From: Fasciola hepatica | Taxonomy: Eukaryota; Platyhelminthes; Trematoda; Plagiorchiida; Fasciolidae | Direction: 5' to 3' | DNA length: 64,000 nt | NCBI GenBank assembly: GCA_948099385.1 | Contig: CANUEZ040000168.1 | Coordinates: 8,165,501-8,229,500 of the forward strand | Shown here: positions 1-12,197 of the stretch, piece by piece | Position numbering within the stretch: position 1 is the first letter of the stretch | Layout: each line of letters begins with the position of its first letter | The notes under the pieces: model-generated | Databases searched by the model: none | The model's input: the letters and a program-made list of their open reading frames with translations, nothing else | What the model was told of the DNA's origin: nothing | Position numbers and translations under genes: made by a program

Positions 1-19
1 GAAGCAGTTTACTTCACCC

Positions 20-1692
20 TTTCTAAACAGGCTTTAGGCCGAACCCAAAATGGCTTAGCCACGATCCAGAATACCATAATTAAACCCATAATTCTTTAGC
101 CAAAATCCACGGTCCTTTAGCCAAGCCGCCGCAATCTTGTCAGATCAAAAGTATCGGAATATTACCATATGGAGATAGCGGAACAATTTATTTTTTCTTC
201 ACAAAAACTAACGTTACGAAGTTGACTGAATAAGTGAGAAAGTGTGACAGACGTACACTGCGCACTTGACCGTGGAAATGGTAGCAAATGCTGCATTGTA
301 AATTGGTTGAGGAAGGCTTAAATGATGTGCCCCTATTGTCGAACCACGTGGTACAGCCCGTATGACTGCTGCATCTTCAGTGAACTAGTCCTTTATGTAC
401 TGAAAATCTCAAAAGGAATAAAAGTATTAAGGTTCTACCCATTTGGATCTACTTAATGCCTCTTACGGGGCGTTAGAAAAGGAAGGTAACATGAGGTAAA
501 ATGAATTTGGTGGTGGGTGTGTAATTGTGCTTGCACAACCCTCCTATGAGCAGGCGCACTCGTAAATACAAAACTATTGAAACGCCTGGTTTCTCAGTAG
601 CAATAGTCGCTAGGCAGCTCGAAAGTACCTCAGTAAATATATACTATGTAACCTATTGTGCGCCTTCCGTCATTCAGGATACCGGTGACAGATGAACACT
701 CTATGTTCAAGTTAGATCCTTTACTTGACGGTAGGCTTTGGATGGCTTTACTACTTATTTTTGAGCTCTCATAGCTGTTACAACACCATATATAATGGTT
801 GATTTCTTCCAAATACAACCCAGTAGCTGCAGCCAATCGGATTTTATTGTGTCCAAGTTTCGTTCGATTGGCTGAACAGAATAGTGACGTTCTTCCAGCA
901 ATCGATCATTATGTGAATTCTGATATTTAAATATTTCCGGTTTAGACGTTAGAATACTCTTTAGCTAATAAAACTTGTTTTTAGTGCCTCACAACCGTCA
1001 AAATAGGGCAAATGTTATAAGTATCGAAACAGATATTATAAGAAACAATTTGACCTGCTGAGTGATGTGCACGGGAAGAATTTCCGCATCCTCTTCTTCA
1101 ACTGCCTTGGTAAGTTTTTATCCACCACGTCACACAAATGCCTGACAAACTCTTTGATGAAGTTCGTCTTGTAGGATATAACGAAAAAAATAAAGGATTG
1201 GTTTCCCATTCGTTTAGATAAATGGGTGTACTAAGGCGCAGTTGATATAATTACTCCGCCATCATAGTCGTCAGTTTATTTATGTTGCGAAATTTGACGC
1301 CGTCACTGTCAGAGAAATTGCAACATACGGGCTGTATCGCATGGTTCGCCTATAGAGGTACATCATTTGAACCTTCTCCGATCAATTTACGATGCAGCGT
1401 TTGCTGCCATTTCCACGATCAACTGCGCTATGTACGTCCGTCACCCTTTCTCACTTATTCGATCAGATTTGAAACACTAGTTTTTGCAGAGAAAATGAAT
1501 TGTTCCAACATTTGTTGACGTCATAATATTCCGATACTTTTGATCTGACTAGATTGCGACGGCTTGGCTAAAGGACTGTGGATTTTGGCTAAAGAATTGC
1601 GGGTAGTGGTTAAATAATTATTGGTCATGGCTAAAGAACAGCGGGTCACGGCTAAGCAGTTTCGGGTTTTAGCTAAATCTTGCTAAGAAAAG
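20..1692. mobile_element. Foldback-like element with long inverted terminal arms
   Basis: The first ~345 bases (about 20-365) reappear as an imperfect reverse complement at about 1325-1692. Matching landmarks are the TTTAGCC-rich outer part, the block ending in ATCAAAAGTATCGGAATATT, the block containing TCCATTTCCACG-like sequence, and the inner GTACAGCCCGTATG. Weaker pairing may continue inwards (ACCCATTT near 435 against its complement near 1225). The outer 100 bases of each arm hold several spaced copies of CTTTAGCC. The ~960-base centre has no convincing ORF, so this is probably a non-autonomous foldback or MITE-like DNA element. No target-site duplication was identified because the left edge lies too close to the window start. 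A simple inverted duplication is the alternative. Confidence 0.6.
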
Positions 1693-4600
1693 GTGCCAAA
1701 TGACTTGCAGTGTATTTTTCATTTTGTTCTATTCAAAGAAACACTGAGGCAATACCATATCCTTGCTTTACGAAGTACGCTGATACAACCTTGGGGAATC
1801 GTGAACTTTTTACGGTGGATGGAATCTCTAGAAACTTGGCTTGTCAAAACCAGCTGTTTAAATTCTCCACTTCGTAGAAAAGCTTTGGCTGGAGTCCAGC
1901 TGGTTGTCAACTATGGTTAGGTTGTCAATAAACTGTGAATAAGGTCAGTTTTTGCGATGAACTGGCGACGTAGCATCTAATGTCGGATAAGAACGCGATC
2001 GGAAGAGGTGTGTGCGCAAACGACCGGAAAATGGTATTTTTTCGTGGTGCTGCTTTACCCCTATAACGATAAATCCCATTTAGGCTGTTTATTTGTTCCA
2101 TGTGTACTTGGGCAATGGACCATACATCCTCATACGCCAATACATAAATATTACTCGTATGACTCATCCTACTTGAACTTTGGTTATTGATTATAGCAGT
2201 GCGCATGCCTCGTGTGCAAGATTCCCCCTTACGTCATGTGACAGAACTTGGCATATTTATTCCTACCAATCACATTGTTCATGTGTCGGTAAAATTATCT
2301 ATGCGTTTGCTGTACAAATTTCACGCTTAAGAGATTCCATATTTTGTATTTAAAAAGAAAACCAATGTACAACTCATCCTTGCCATACTGTAATCGTGTA
2401 ATGATGAATAAAATGTGTAGTCACCATCGAATTGCGTACAAAACCCCTGTAAAGCAAATCGAATTTTCCAAGCATTATTCTTATTTTATATGCTTGTGCC
2501 AGAATTAATCTAATACCTAATGATTTTAATTACTACATAGTGAACCTACCACCTGCACGGGATTCGCAATAAAATAAAATACGCCAATTTGCTCCTAGCC
2601 GATTCGAATACTTTCCAAAACCCGATGTGACGCTGTTTTGTTTTTAACCCTTTTTGTTCAACCAAACGACTCTCCGATCTCAGCGCGGCTGATTTTCTGT
2701 CTTATAAAATGACCACAGACCGATGTATACTGAAAGCGGCAGTTTTCTAGCCGATGCACACATAAGCACAACAGTGATCGCCCATCAGATGCTAGTCATC
2801 CGACTCGGTTAATCACGTTTGATTGGGACATTCATTTCCCTTGCCAACGTGCCTACACAGACAAGATCGCTCCTTCAGGTCAACTGAGGTTTGTCTACAA
2901 GGAGGTTTTTCGAGACGAGCACATTTGTCTTTCTCTACCACGGCTTGTTCTAGATCTGGGCCACCATACTCACGGCCTGAAGGTCACTTCTGGACTTATC
3001 TGTATTCAAGAGCCAGTTCACGTGTCCCGGGGATTTCACTCCGAGCAATGCAGCCATTAAATTTATACTTTAGGGCCCACGTTATATTTGATGGGTATCA
3101 ATCTTCCCATTTATCCAATAAGGAGAGACACAAGCCTTACTAAAGTGTGAAAAATCGGAAGTTCCTTATAGGATGACAAAGAAAATACCGTAGAAGCTAG
3201 TGCCTTATTACCGGTAATACTAATCTGATTATTGACATCTCCATCCTAATGAGGACCACCATGACTCCCGGCACCGCCGAGAAGGATAAAACAAGAATTA
3301 GGCTAGAGTCGAATAAGAAAGAAACGCTTAAGTTAAGTTACGGCTATTTTTAATCCACACTTCTGACATCTTCCGTCAAGCATACGTTAGTATCGTCTAC
3401 TAATTCTCACTGAAGACTGTATAATAATGAACTCATCATTGACAGTCACGTTTCAAATCTGAATGGTACATATATTTTGACAAGAGGTCAATTTCCAGAA
3501 AACTGTTTTATTTTTTCTAGTTACTTAAATCTATTCCAGCTGTATTTCAAAGATGCTTCCACTAAATTTCCTGTATCTGGATTGAGAGTAGTTATTCTCT
3601 TGCTGGAATCACGTGACAGGTGGATCATTTTCACATCCTGTAAATTCTCAGGGGTTTTGACTTCTTTAAAATACTACCAGGACAAAATAATTCAGCCTAC
3701 ATCGTGGTTAACTAGAAGGCTTTTCCAGTCGTCCGTTAACCATATCAATTTACGCCAAATAACGGCCTTAACGTAAAACTAGGCGCCATTTGTAAGCTTT
3801 TTGTATCCGGGGTCAGTGAAGCACACATTGTCGGAGAATTCATAGCAAGCGTGTTGTATGGTTTTGAGCAAGAAGTAGTTGTACTGCTTCTGGATGTATA
3901 AAGCGTCTCTGTTATTTTGATGACAATATGAACTGAAAATAGAAATCAAAAGAAGTAGAAGTGTTATTTAGGAACTTTCATTGATTTGAGTTTCGCTGTC
4001 AACTCCGAGCTTTTCCGGTTGGAACTGTCGAATTCAGATTTAGTTGTTCTCATTCGATCGGCCAAGCAATGCGGTTTTGATTTCGTGTTCTGGAAGAGGA
4101 GGTGGACGAGTGGAGAGGAATAGATTTTCAATCAGTACCATCTGCTTGTGTCTAAGAAGCTTAGAAAGACCGCTGGTGAATGTTTAAAAAAAAAAAAAAT
4201 GGTTGAGAAGGCGAAATTTGTTGTCTTATATTTTGGTCATTCAAATATTAACTAATTCAGTACAGTACAGTGAGATAAATTTTATTCGGCCACGATCAAA
4301 ATAATTGAAAATAAATCCTGCTAAATGGTGTCTTCAGTGCATATTTAATCCTGTTCGAAAGAATATTCTCATACTTGTTTTCAATTTACCACTGATACCT
4401 ACTTTATTTCTAGCCGAATTGAAGATCAAGCGGATAGATCTGTTTACATTTTGATTATCAAGTGTCAACTACATTTGATTACAAACAACACCTTTCTGTT
4501 ACGGTGTATTTTTATCACTGGAGGTCCTCTTGGAGTCTCTGTGGCTCTCTACCGCAAGTCGTTTATTCATCTTAGTCCATTCCGTGTTGCTGTGCAGTGG

Positions 4601-6385
4601 GTCCCAGTTATTATCTGTATATTCCTTTGAATGAAGATGTAACACGGGGTGAGCAAATACCATTCTTCAGAGGTGATTTTTGGGGGGCCTATATCTGAGC
4701 ATGACTTTGAATCCACGTTCGTAATCAACGGTATGAAGTAACCACGGTATTTTGTGTTGGATTAGGTCTTGTTGGGATTATTCCATCTCGTAGAGCCACC
4801 AGTTCCTAACAGGAGCTCGTAGTCCGACAAATACGGCACCTTCAAACTACCCCGGACGTGCTGCTTGCAGTTATTTTATGCTAAAAATAGAAAGAGAAAG
4901 AGGGACACTGAGACGAATTGCCCATTTATTGCTTCCAGTCCGGTCCGACAGAATCCCCTTCACTGGCTGTGGTTCACACATGTAAGTACAAATTCCTAGC
5001 CGTTTCCGATATCGTATCACCAACGTCAATTCTCGCTTATTTTGTTTTTATGAAAGTCTTGCCCATTTGATCTAGGTCGAACTAAATCAACCCCGGAACA
5101 CAGGGAAACTAACTGTTAGAAACTCCAATGCCGCTGTGAATTGCCAAGTAGATCACTACTGAGTGAATTTTGGTGAGAAAACGAAAACGTTATTCTCGAA
5201 TAAACGACCACTCACAATCCCATTCTTCGCCACAGATATGCGCCTGCGGATAGGCGACGCGATCCATATCACCTGTTGAGGGAAAAAGACCAAAGGTGGA
5301 CTAATAGAGAGAAAATCACGGGTATTCTTCCCTTACGGTTTTGACTTTTGGATTTAATTTCTGTAATGGTTAGTAACGGGAGCAAAGTTGATGAGATACT
5401 CAGAAGCGAATAAAAGTCCTTTGACGGTCGTAAGGGGGAAAACTACGACGTTTGAATAGTAGTAGTAATAATAATACTGATAATGATAATAGCAATAATA
5501 ATCATAATTTCAACAGGATGACCGGTCACTCATAATTAATTATGGTATCATGTTGAGAGTTACCTCAGGTTTGTACGTGGAATCTGACTTTGGGTCAGAA
5601 AAAAATCAGTCTTTCCTGATACGGTCATCCACTAGATACCACATTACTTACTACCAGTTAAGTGAGAAAGCACTATGATCATACGAATAACTTATGCTTT
5701 TTTGGCAGCTTCTTCTTACTACAAAATTTGGAAGAAATACGTTCATTCCGAGCAATTTAGAGGAATTTTAACTCCAGGCATGGTAACAGACTCAAACAAA
5801 ATCGATCAGCTAGAATGCAAGCTAGAAGAGCCTTTCAAAATTCGTGCTTGCCAGTGGAATTAAACATACACTATTCATCGGATGAAGTGAGCCTGCCGAG
5901 GCATTTTTTCTTTGAAACAGACTACTATACACCATTTTCGTGCACAACCGGTTTTTGATTCATTCTATCTGGTCAAATGCGCCCGATTTCAGTAAATTTA
6001 TCAAATGAATTCGGCGTCCAAATAAAAAATGATCAGCAATGTATAAACAAGTAGGAAGGGGTGCATTCGGACAAATCGATGATGAAGCAGCGAATTTGCT
6101 GTCTGACAATTTCGTGCCTGTTAAATTGTGGCCGTCAACTTCACCGTACCAAGTAGATGGAAAAAGTCATAGGCATTCGTAAATGTATCCAATGTGTCTC
6201 AAATTGAAACAATTCCAGCTGAGCCAAGTCTTCGCAAGCGGTCATTGCGCAAATACCACTGAATTGCTTCAGTCTGATTGATCATGACAGTTTCTTCTAG
6301 GATCATTTGAATTGTTTTTTGATGCAAGTAACATGGTATTGCATCTGGATGACAGGACGAAATTCTCGCCCAAGCCCACCACTGG
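1693..6385. other. Intergenic, no gene recognised
   Basis: No ORF here resembles a known family, and none combines a start, coding character and splice signals convincingly. Visible items are an A-run at 4185-4199 and a trinucleotide-type GTA/AAT/AAT-rich simple repeat at 5458-5509. A 62-codon ORF at 5675-5863 (+) begins with a mildly hydrophobic stretch but has no other support. Confidence 0.5.
5458..5509. repeat. Imperfect AAT/GTA trinucleotide repeat
   Basis: A run of GTA, AAT, TGA and CAAT-type triplets forms an imperfect simple-sequence repeat of about 50 bases. There is no coding sense. Confidence 0.7.
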
Positions 6386-6389
6386 TTTC

Positions 6390-6550
6390 GCGACTGATGC
6401 CGCTCATCCGGTATGTGTACCGGGCACTCCCTTGCCCAATCATCCCTATAATAGAGCACTCCACGGTAGGTTTATCACCCTAATCTCTTTTGAATCAGTA
6501 GGACCATGGGTGGAAGAAGAGCCCATTTTTAAAATCTCAGGGTAGTTCTT
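6390..6550. repeat. Dispersed repeat copy related to 47.4-48.7 kb
   Basis: Positions 6390-6470, read on the minus strand, match 47631-47713 read on the plus strand: both have GTGGAGTGCTC, then GGATGATTGGGCA, then CGGTACACATACC/CGGGTACGCATACC, then GCGAAACC. Immediately beside it, 6490-6545 on the plus strand shares the AGAGCCCATTTTTA...AATC segment seen at 47470-47490 and, inverted, at 48640-48660. The two halves are arranged differently from the 47-kb copy, which suggests rearrangement. The family is not identified. Confidence 0.55.
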
Positions 6551-6559
6551 CGAGAGTTA

Positions 6560-7635
6560 TTTTTTCCATTAGTTGCGCAGAACCATGGATAACGTGGCTT
6601 ACTAAATGGGAATAATGCTCTATCTCTTACACTGTTGAAACCCGGTTGAGGATAAATCTATTGGAACCGAGCTCCTCGGTTTTCCCCATTGGAAATAGGT
6701 AACCTGACTTTAAGGCGGAAAGAGTGGGAGAGAAAAGGTGCACTCACCGATCAAATTCTCCATTCTGTTTGCGATGAACGAAGGGCCTTTTTTCTTTATC
6801 ACTAAATGGGCAAGATAGGCGAGATACAGAGGCTCCGAATCACTGCGATAGAAAAGCTATTTCTCAAAAGGCTTCTGTTCACCAACATGTTCCAAATCAT
6901 CATGAGATCGTTACAACATTAGCGAATAAGTACCACAGATAATCATGACCTAAGTGACTCTTCCGATTGTTTCGACCTCAAAACTGAACATTCAGAGGGC
7001 ACAGTTCTGTTAAGGAATTTTCGAAATGAAGTTTTGCCTCAGGAAACAATTACTGTGATGATCAATCATGCATTAGCACATTTCAAGCAATGAAAGAGTG
7101 AAACCCAGATTGTCAAAAGTCAGTTCTTTAGGAAAGGCAATTAGTTTATTGTTGCGGTTTGCAACATGGAAATTTCAACCGCTGTTCATTCGTCGGTGTT
7201 TTATGAAGCCTTGTGTACCAGTAAAATAGCTCGACATACAAAGTGCCATACAAAAGTCTCCTGCTGACCAATCAGAAAATCCAACTAAAGTCATCTAGAC
7301 AAGGACAAGTCCGACTCGTCCTTCCCGTTTTAGAAGCTTCTACTTGAATACCGGCCGGTAACTTTGATCACTCCGTATTCCGGGCAGTAGATGCTCCTTT
7401 CCAGTCCATGGTCCTACTGGGCTACCCGTCTCATTCCTTGGCCAATCCTTTTTCGGTTTCCTTCCCCACAACTTCGGCACCCCTCCCCCTCCCTTTATCT
7501 CTCTGCTTCATCATCGTCCTCCTTTGATTTTCTCAGATGGACCCTGTTCTTTCTTATCCAACGATTACCAGACTTCTTTGTTACACGCGACAGAACCTTT
7601 CCTTTCGTCCAGGTTACTTTTGTCGGTTTCACTGC
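6560..7635. other. Intergenic, no gene recognised
   Basis: No supported gene. A pyrimidine-rich stretch at 7390-7620 gives a spurious open frame rich in Ser, Phe and Pro. Confidence 0.5.
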
Positions 7636-7925
7636 TTGAGTTTGGGCTGTATAAACTGGCTTAAGTGGCGGAGTGGTTTACTGCCTCGATCGTAAAATTT
7701 TTTTCGTACTGCTGTACACCTTTTTAGCTTCAGTTCAATTACTGACGTTTTTACGACATCTGAAGCTATTAACTCAGCCCTTACAAGCAGGATCCTGCGA
7801 GTCTATCTTCTAGATAGGCATTTCGTCGGGCTTGTTCACACAGTTTCAGAAGGCTTATTTCGAAACTGGAGTAGAGCGATAAACGGATTCCTTCCGTCGG
7901 CCTTGCACTTATTGAATATCTTTGC

Positions 7926-8240
7926 CTATTTGACCGCGATTGCTACTTTACCACTGAGCTGACTGTGGTAAGGACCGGTGATGTGATAGTCCAACTGCCA
8001 CTGTTCTGAGAATTGTCGGAATTCCTTGCTGCCAAAATGAGGACTACCGTTAAAAATCAGACGAATTGGGATTCCGCATGGTGCGAAGTTAGCTCGCATT
8101 TTGTTGATAATCTCTGCAGTTGAGTCTGTCATCAGATGGGCGACTTCGAACAAGTAAGTTCGGTAGTCAACGGCCACTGAGTAACCTTCCTTTAAGTGGC
8201 AAAAATATCCAACACTCCAGTTTGCCAAGGTGCTGCTCAC
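7926..8240 (-). pseudogene. Ty3/gypsy integrase core fragment, catalytic residues lost
   Basis: A 104-codon open segment of the dead gypsy element. The rve-type integrase core is recognisable from the VDYRTYLFEVAHL block, the CGIPIRLIFNGSPHFGSKEF block and the QLDYHITGPYHSQLSGK block. Of the DDE triad only the first Asp is retained. Homology continues beyond the stop towards lower coordinates, with NPFIALLQFRNKPSETV as the integrase C-terminal part. Confidence 0.85.
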
Positions 8241-8822
8241 GTCTCCATCCTTTCGCTTGTTTGTTGTTGGTCAAAATGCTTGAATGATTCGCAATTTACA
8301 GCTATCCGTTTAATCTGTTCTGTCATACCCGGCAAGAAGTACTCTTATTTGGTCCGAATGACGCATCCATTGGTACCTGGTTGTAAGTGGTGTAACAGAC
8401 GAGGAACATCTTTCCGAAAGACTCACGGGACCACCAAAGGCTCACCTCAGAAAATAAGTTCTTTCCCTGTTTTTAGAATATTACAAAACTTGAAATGAGG
8501 TAATTCTTCTGCTGACAGAGTCCTCTTATTTTCAGGTCAACTATGAACTATGACTTCCTTCAAAGACTGTAAGCGCTGATATATCTTCCTGTCAATAAGG
8601 ATTCTGAACAATTCGAACTGCCTAAAGCCAACCTAATATTCACCATTACATCTTTACACTTCTCCGTAGTCGATAGCGTGGCTGGTGACTGTGTGAGCTA
8701 CGAAAATCTGTTTGCCTTATCTATAGTGTAGCTCGCCGTTATGCTTTTGGTGACGTATTAGTATTGATTTCAGTCTCCTAGAGGCTCAGTGTGGTAGCTT
8801 ATTCACTATCAAAGTCAATGGC

Positions 8823-9026
8823 TTATGATCTGAATATGTACAGAAGTCGGCCAGTGGTGTTATCGCTGAACCGCCCCAGAGCATATATAAGTGCCAGTAG
8901 TCCTTCTTTGATTTGTGCATATTTCTGTTCACTAACTGTTGATGCCCTGCTACGATAGTCGAGTGGGGGTCTATTTTGTAAAAGAACGGCTCCTAAACCA
9001 TGTTGACTACTATCACCTGCATGCAC
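8823..9026 (-). pseudogene. Ty3/gypsy RNase H fragment
   Basis: Part of the same minus-strand element. DSSQHGLGAVLLQ corresponds to the first Asp motif of retrotransposon RNase H, and EQKYAQIKEGLLALIYAL to its Glu-bearing helix. Stops on both sides show it is a relic. Confidence 0.8.
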
Positions 9027-9699
9027 AGAGGAAAGGTGTGATCATAATATGCTCGCACTGGGGCTTTCACGGTAAGCTATTTAACGCCATCATGTACTGA
9101 CTGCTGTCCACCTGCCCATATCAATATTTATCATGTTTTTGTTATTCGGTGGATCGGTCTCATCAATCCCAGTTCTTCTGGTAAGAACCGGCCCGAATAC
9201 TTGATAAACCCATTAAAATGTGAGATACATTTCACATCAGTCGGCTTGGGCATATCTACAATCGTGCTTACTTTTCCCGCATCCCACATGGTACCATCGA
9301 CGGCGAGAACGTGGCCGTTGAACTAGACCGCTGTTTGACAATGTGTCAACTTGTCCCGTTCCAGTTTAATTCCATCATGGATATATCGCTGCAGAAAAGA
9401 ATCAAACCTTCTGTTGGATTCCCTGACGTTTAGCCGAAAATTAGAATATCATCTGCTACACAGCGTACTCTAGGTAAGTCTTCCATTGTCCGGAGAATCC
9501 CCTTCTGAAATATTTTACCCGATACCTTGAAACCGAAGGGTAGTCGCTTCCAGCGGTGACCGCCAAGCGGAGTGCCAAACATGGCCAAATAACTCGAGGC
9601 TTCGTCCAGCTCTAAACGCCAAAGCGATGAAGGCAGATCAATTTTCGTAAAGTACGCGAGTCTGACAAAGCCGATGCGATATCGTCAGAACAAGTAACG

Positions 9700-11425
9700 A
9701 AAAGTGCTCTCCTGTGTGCTTTGCCAAAAGGTTTAAGATCAGTGCGTTCAAAGGAAGGAGTCGCCCATGACTTATTACAGCGCGAGTTACCAAATAATAA
9801 AGTGTGTAACAAGGGATTATATATATACCTAATACGTATTATATGTACATCGCACGCAGTGTCACAGCACAACTCGCCACTGAAGATAATGCTACCTCTG
9901 TATGGCTATTTCACCAGACTTGTAATGAATGATCACCAGTGCACATTCACCGCTGCTGCACTGGGATTCCAACTCGATTTCAAATCAAGAGCCTAAGCTC
10001 CTGGCTATCCGGGCTGGCTCACAGCTGTTTGTTTGCCGTCATTACTAAATGATATAACGAATTTTCAAGTGCTGCAAACCGTTATCAGTACAACGATCGA
10101 ATCCCATAAAGAACTAATTCTCCGGAGCTGCCTACGTAAATCGAAGACGTCCCGATATCAAGGGTAACCTCTAGAGCTTGACTACTTTATCAGTATGAGT
10201 AGTAGACAGACTGAACGGATGCACCGCGTCGGATTCCAATTTACAGGGTGGAATTCCCACCTCGAACCAAGTTTGGGTCAACTTGCCTATGCTGTCTGCG
10301 TGCGCTTTCTGCGAACCCCGAAAGATCACATCCATTGTGTTACCATTACCCAGATATGTTGGCCTTCCACCCGTTAGCCCAGATCAAATGGATAGAACTT
10401 GAATCCGACTTGCCTCCACCGTCATGTGCCAGCTTGTTCTTCTACCCTCTCTGTGGAGCAGATTTTCTAGCTCTTGTTCCCATGTCACCTACGTGTCCGC
10501 GTCTGCGCTCGGCCGATCTGTTCGCCTTATCTGACCGTGTCACTCATTTGTGGCACATGGTTTGCACGTACACTCCAACACTGTCACTGTTTCCGCACCC
10601 TCGTCTCCTCTCTCTCTTGTTTGTTCTGGTCCCATTATATTATGTCGCTCTCTTTATCAACTTCGGTCTAGTCTGCACAGTCATTTATCTACCTTGTTTT
10701 TGTTGTTAACCACTGAGCCCCAGTTATGTAATGTTATGTAATCTGCAACCTTCATCCCCTTTGTTTCCTGGCTCACTGATCTACCGATCTTCACACAAAC
10801 TCAGTTGGTGCCATTGTGCACGCTCTTGTTATCATACTCCACCCCGTCTTGTCGTCTTTTCGATGACCTTTTGTATTGTTCATTGGTCTGAACCATATTT
10901 GCTCTCCTTCGTCTCCACTCTGTGCCCTGTGACAAATGGCCTCCTCACGATTAAGCGGGCAACGACAGGACTATCACTGTCCACTTGGTTGTGATTGGTT
11001 ATCCTCCTCTACCTTTCACGTAACTGCCTGTCTCTTTGCTTGTTATTTGACTTCGCTCTGGATCCTGCCTGTGCGAGCTTGTTATCCTATTTGACGGGTT
11101 ATTTGACATTCCTTGCTTGGTCTGTACATGATAGCCCGTTGTCCACAAATTGAGGTATGTATCCATTGCTAACTGAATGATCCTCCCTCAGTACACGTAG
11201 TTAAGTGAGCTTGTGTTCTCTAACTTGTTTCCCAGCGAGTCACTCAATAACTGGAACACAATCCTATACATCATGCCATAACAGAAACAAATCGCTCTAG
11301 AAAGTAGCTCTTCAGGAAAATGGCCTAGTTTAAAAAAATTAGATAATGAAGAAGGCTGTATCAACCACTGGACTTTACCTTTGAAAAGCCGGTCACGGAA
11401 GGGTGCTACTTCATAGAGAAGTTGG
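9700..11425. other. Intergenic; pyrimidine-rich tract at about 10.4-11.1 kb
   Basis: No gene is recognised. From about 10400 to 11100 the plus strand is strikingly rich in C and T, which keeps several frames open (one of 153 codons at 10248-10709). Their translations are compositional (Ser, Leu, Phe, Pro, Cys) rather than family-like. Confidence 0.45.
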
Positions 11426-11429
11426 GTTA

Positions 11430-11560
11430 GACAAGCTATTGAGAGCCAGCCCCGAACAGCCTGATGGTTAACTGTTTGACTCAGTCGACCACCTCGGGCT
11501 GGAATCTAAGTGAGGGCTCGACGGACGTTCACTTTCCCAACAAGGATGGTACAGCTGTGC
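11430..11560 (+). repeat. Dispersed repeat, copy 1
   Basis: Similar to 16475-16600 in the same orientation. Both share TTGAGAGCCAGCCC, then a GTTAAC motif, a CACCT-G block, and AGAGGGCTTGATGGATGTGCAC (here GTGAGGGCTCGACGGACGTTCAC). Extent and family are unknown. Confidence 0.5.
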
Positions 11561-12119
11561 AGTGATTTCACGGTTTCTAATGCTGATTTGAATGTTGATT
11601 CTGTATGGTGAATCACACTACTAAATATGTTCGGTGGAAAAACTGCGAATAAGCTAGCCACCAATCGGTCGATCTACTTTTGCCCTACTATTGGACAAAA
11701 TAAAATGATATGGCATATTAAATAAGGGATAGATGTGTGAAAAATACAGCCTGAACGGTTTAACTATCGACATGTGTGCGATACTCAATCCTGCACGTTA
11801 TATTTCAACTCAGCGTTGGACTTGAAACACAAGCAATTTAACAAATGATTCCTGACAAAACACGAGATAACAATACGATACTTCCACCTGGTTCAAATAG
11901 TAATGAAGCTTTCTGTGAATCAGCTGATAAATCTGGCGTCTCGATGAGAGAAAACTGCATCTCACTCATGAATCAAATAAATTTACATCGTATGGTTTCA
12001 ACTTACAGCGACATGGACAGCCTGTGAGAAGGAATCGGAATGACACATTCAAAACCATTTTGATGTTAAATCAGTTCAATAAATTGTCTGAGCAGACAGT
12101 CGTCGAACCAGCAATGCGT

Positions 12120-12125
12120 TTTATT
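12120..12125 (-). promoter_or_regulatory. Polyadenylation signal of MEG-like gene A
   Basis: AATAAA on the minus strand (TTTATT on the plus strand), 73 nt past the stop codon at 12198. It supports this as the 3' end of gene A. Confidence 0.6.
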
Positions 12126-12197
12126 TTGACAAACATCAAGATACTTGTGTTTGCGACAAGTACTATTACATAGAAACCAAAATGGGCATACCTTAGT

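Larger units (their letters stand above)
7640..9660 (-). mobile_element. Degenerate Ty3/gypsy retrotransposon pol (RT, RNase H, integrase)
   Basis: Read on the minus strand, the pol domains appear in order with frameshifts and stops. Reverse transcriptase lies at ~9660-9280, with KIDLPSSLWRLELDE-like sequence, RLPFGFK and the active-site region VADDILIFG near 9435-9475. RNase H follows near 9026-8823 (DSSQHGLGAVLLQ, then YAQIKEGLLALIYAL). The integrase core is at 8240-7926, and a post-integrase tail with FYDRGSKPL lies near 7700-7660. In the integrase the first catalytic Asp survives (AVDYRTY), but the second is replaced in LIFNGSPHF and the Glu is lost in SQLSGKVAIAV. The copy is therefore inactive. 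It resembles the K02A2.6-type pol seen in invertebrate genomes. No LTRs were recognised. Confidence 0.85.

Noticed and set aside
7655..7700. tRNA-like box A (AAGTGGCGGAGTGGTTTACTG)
   Set aside because: On the other strand this is the conserved FYDRGSKPLRHL segment of the dead gypsy pol, which explains it fully, and there is no good box B.
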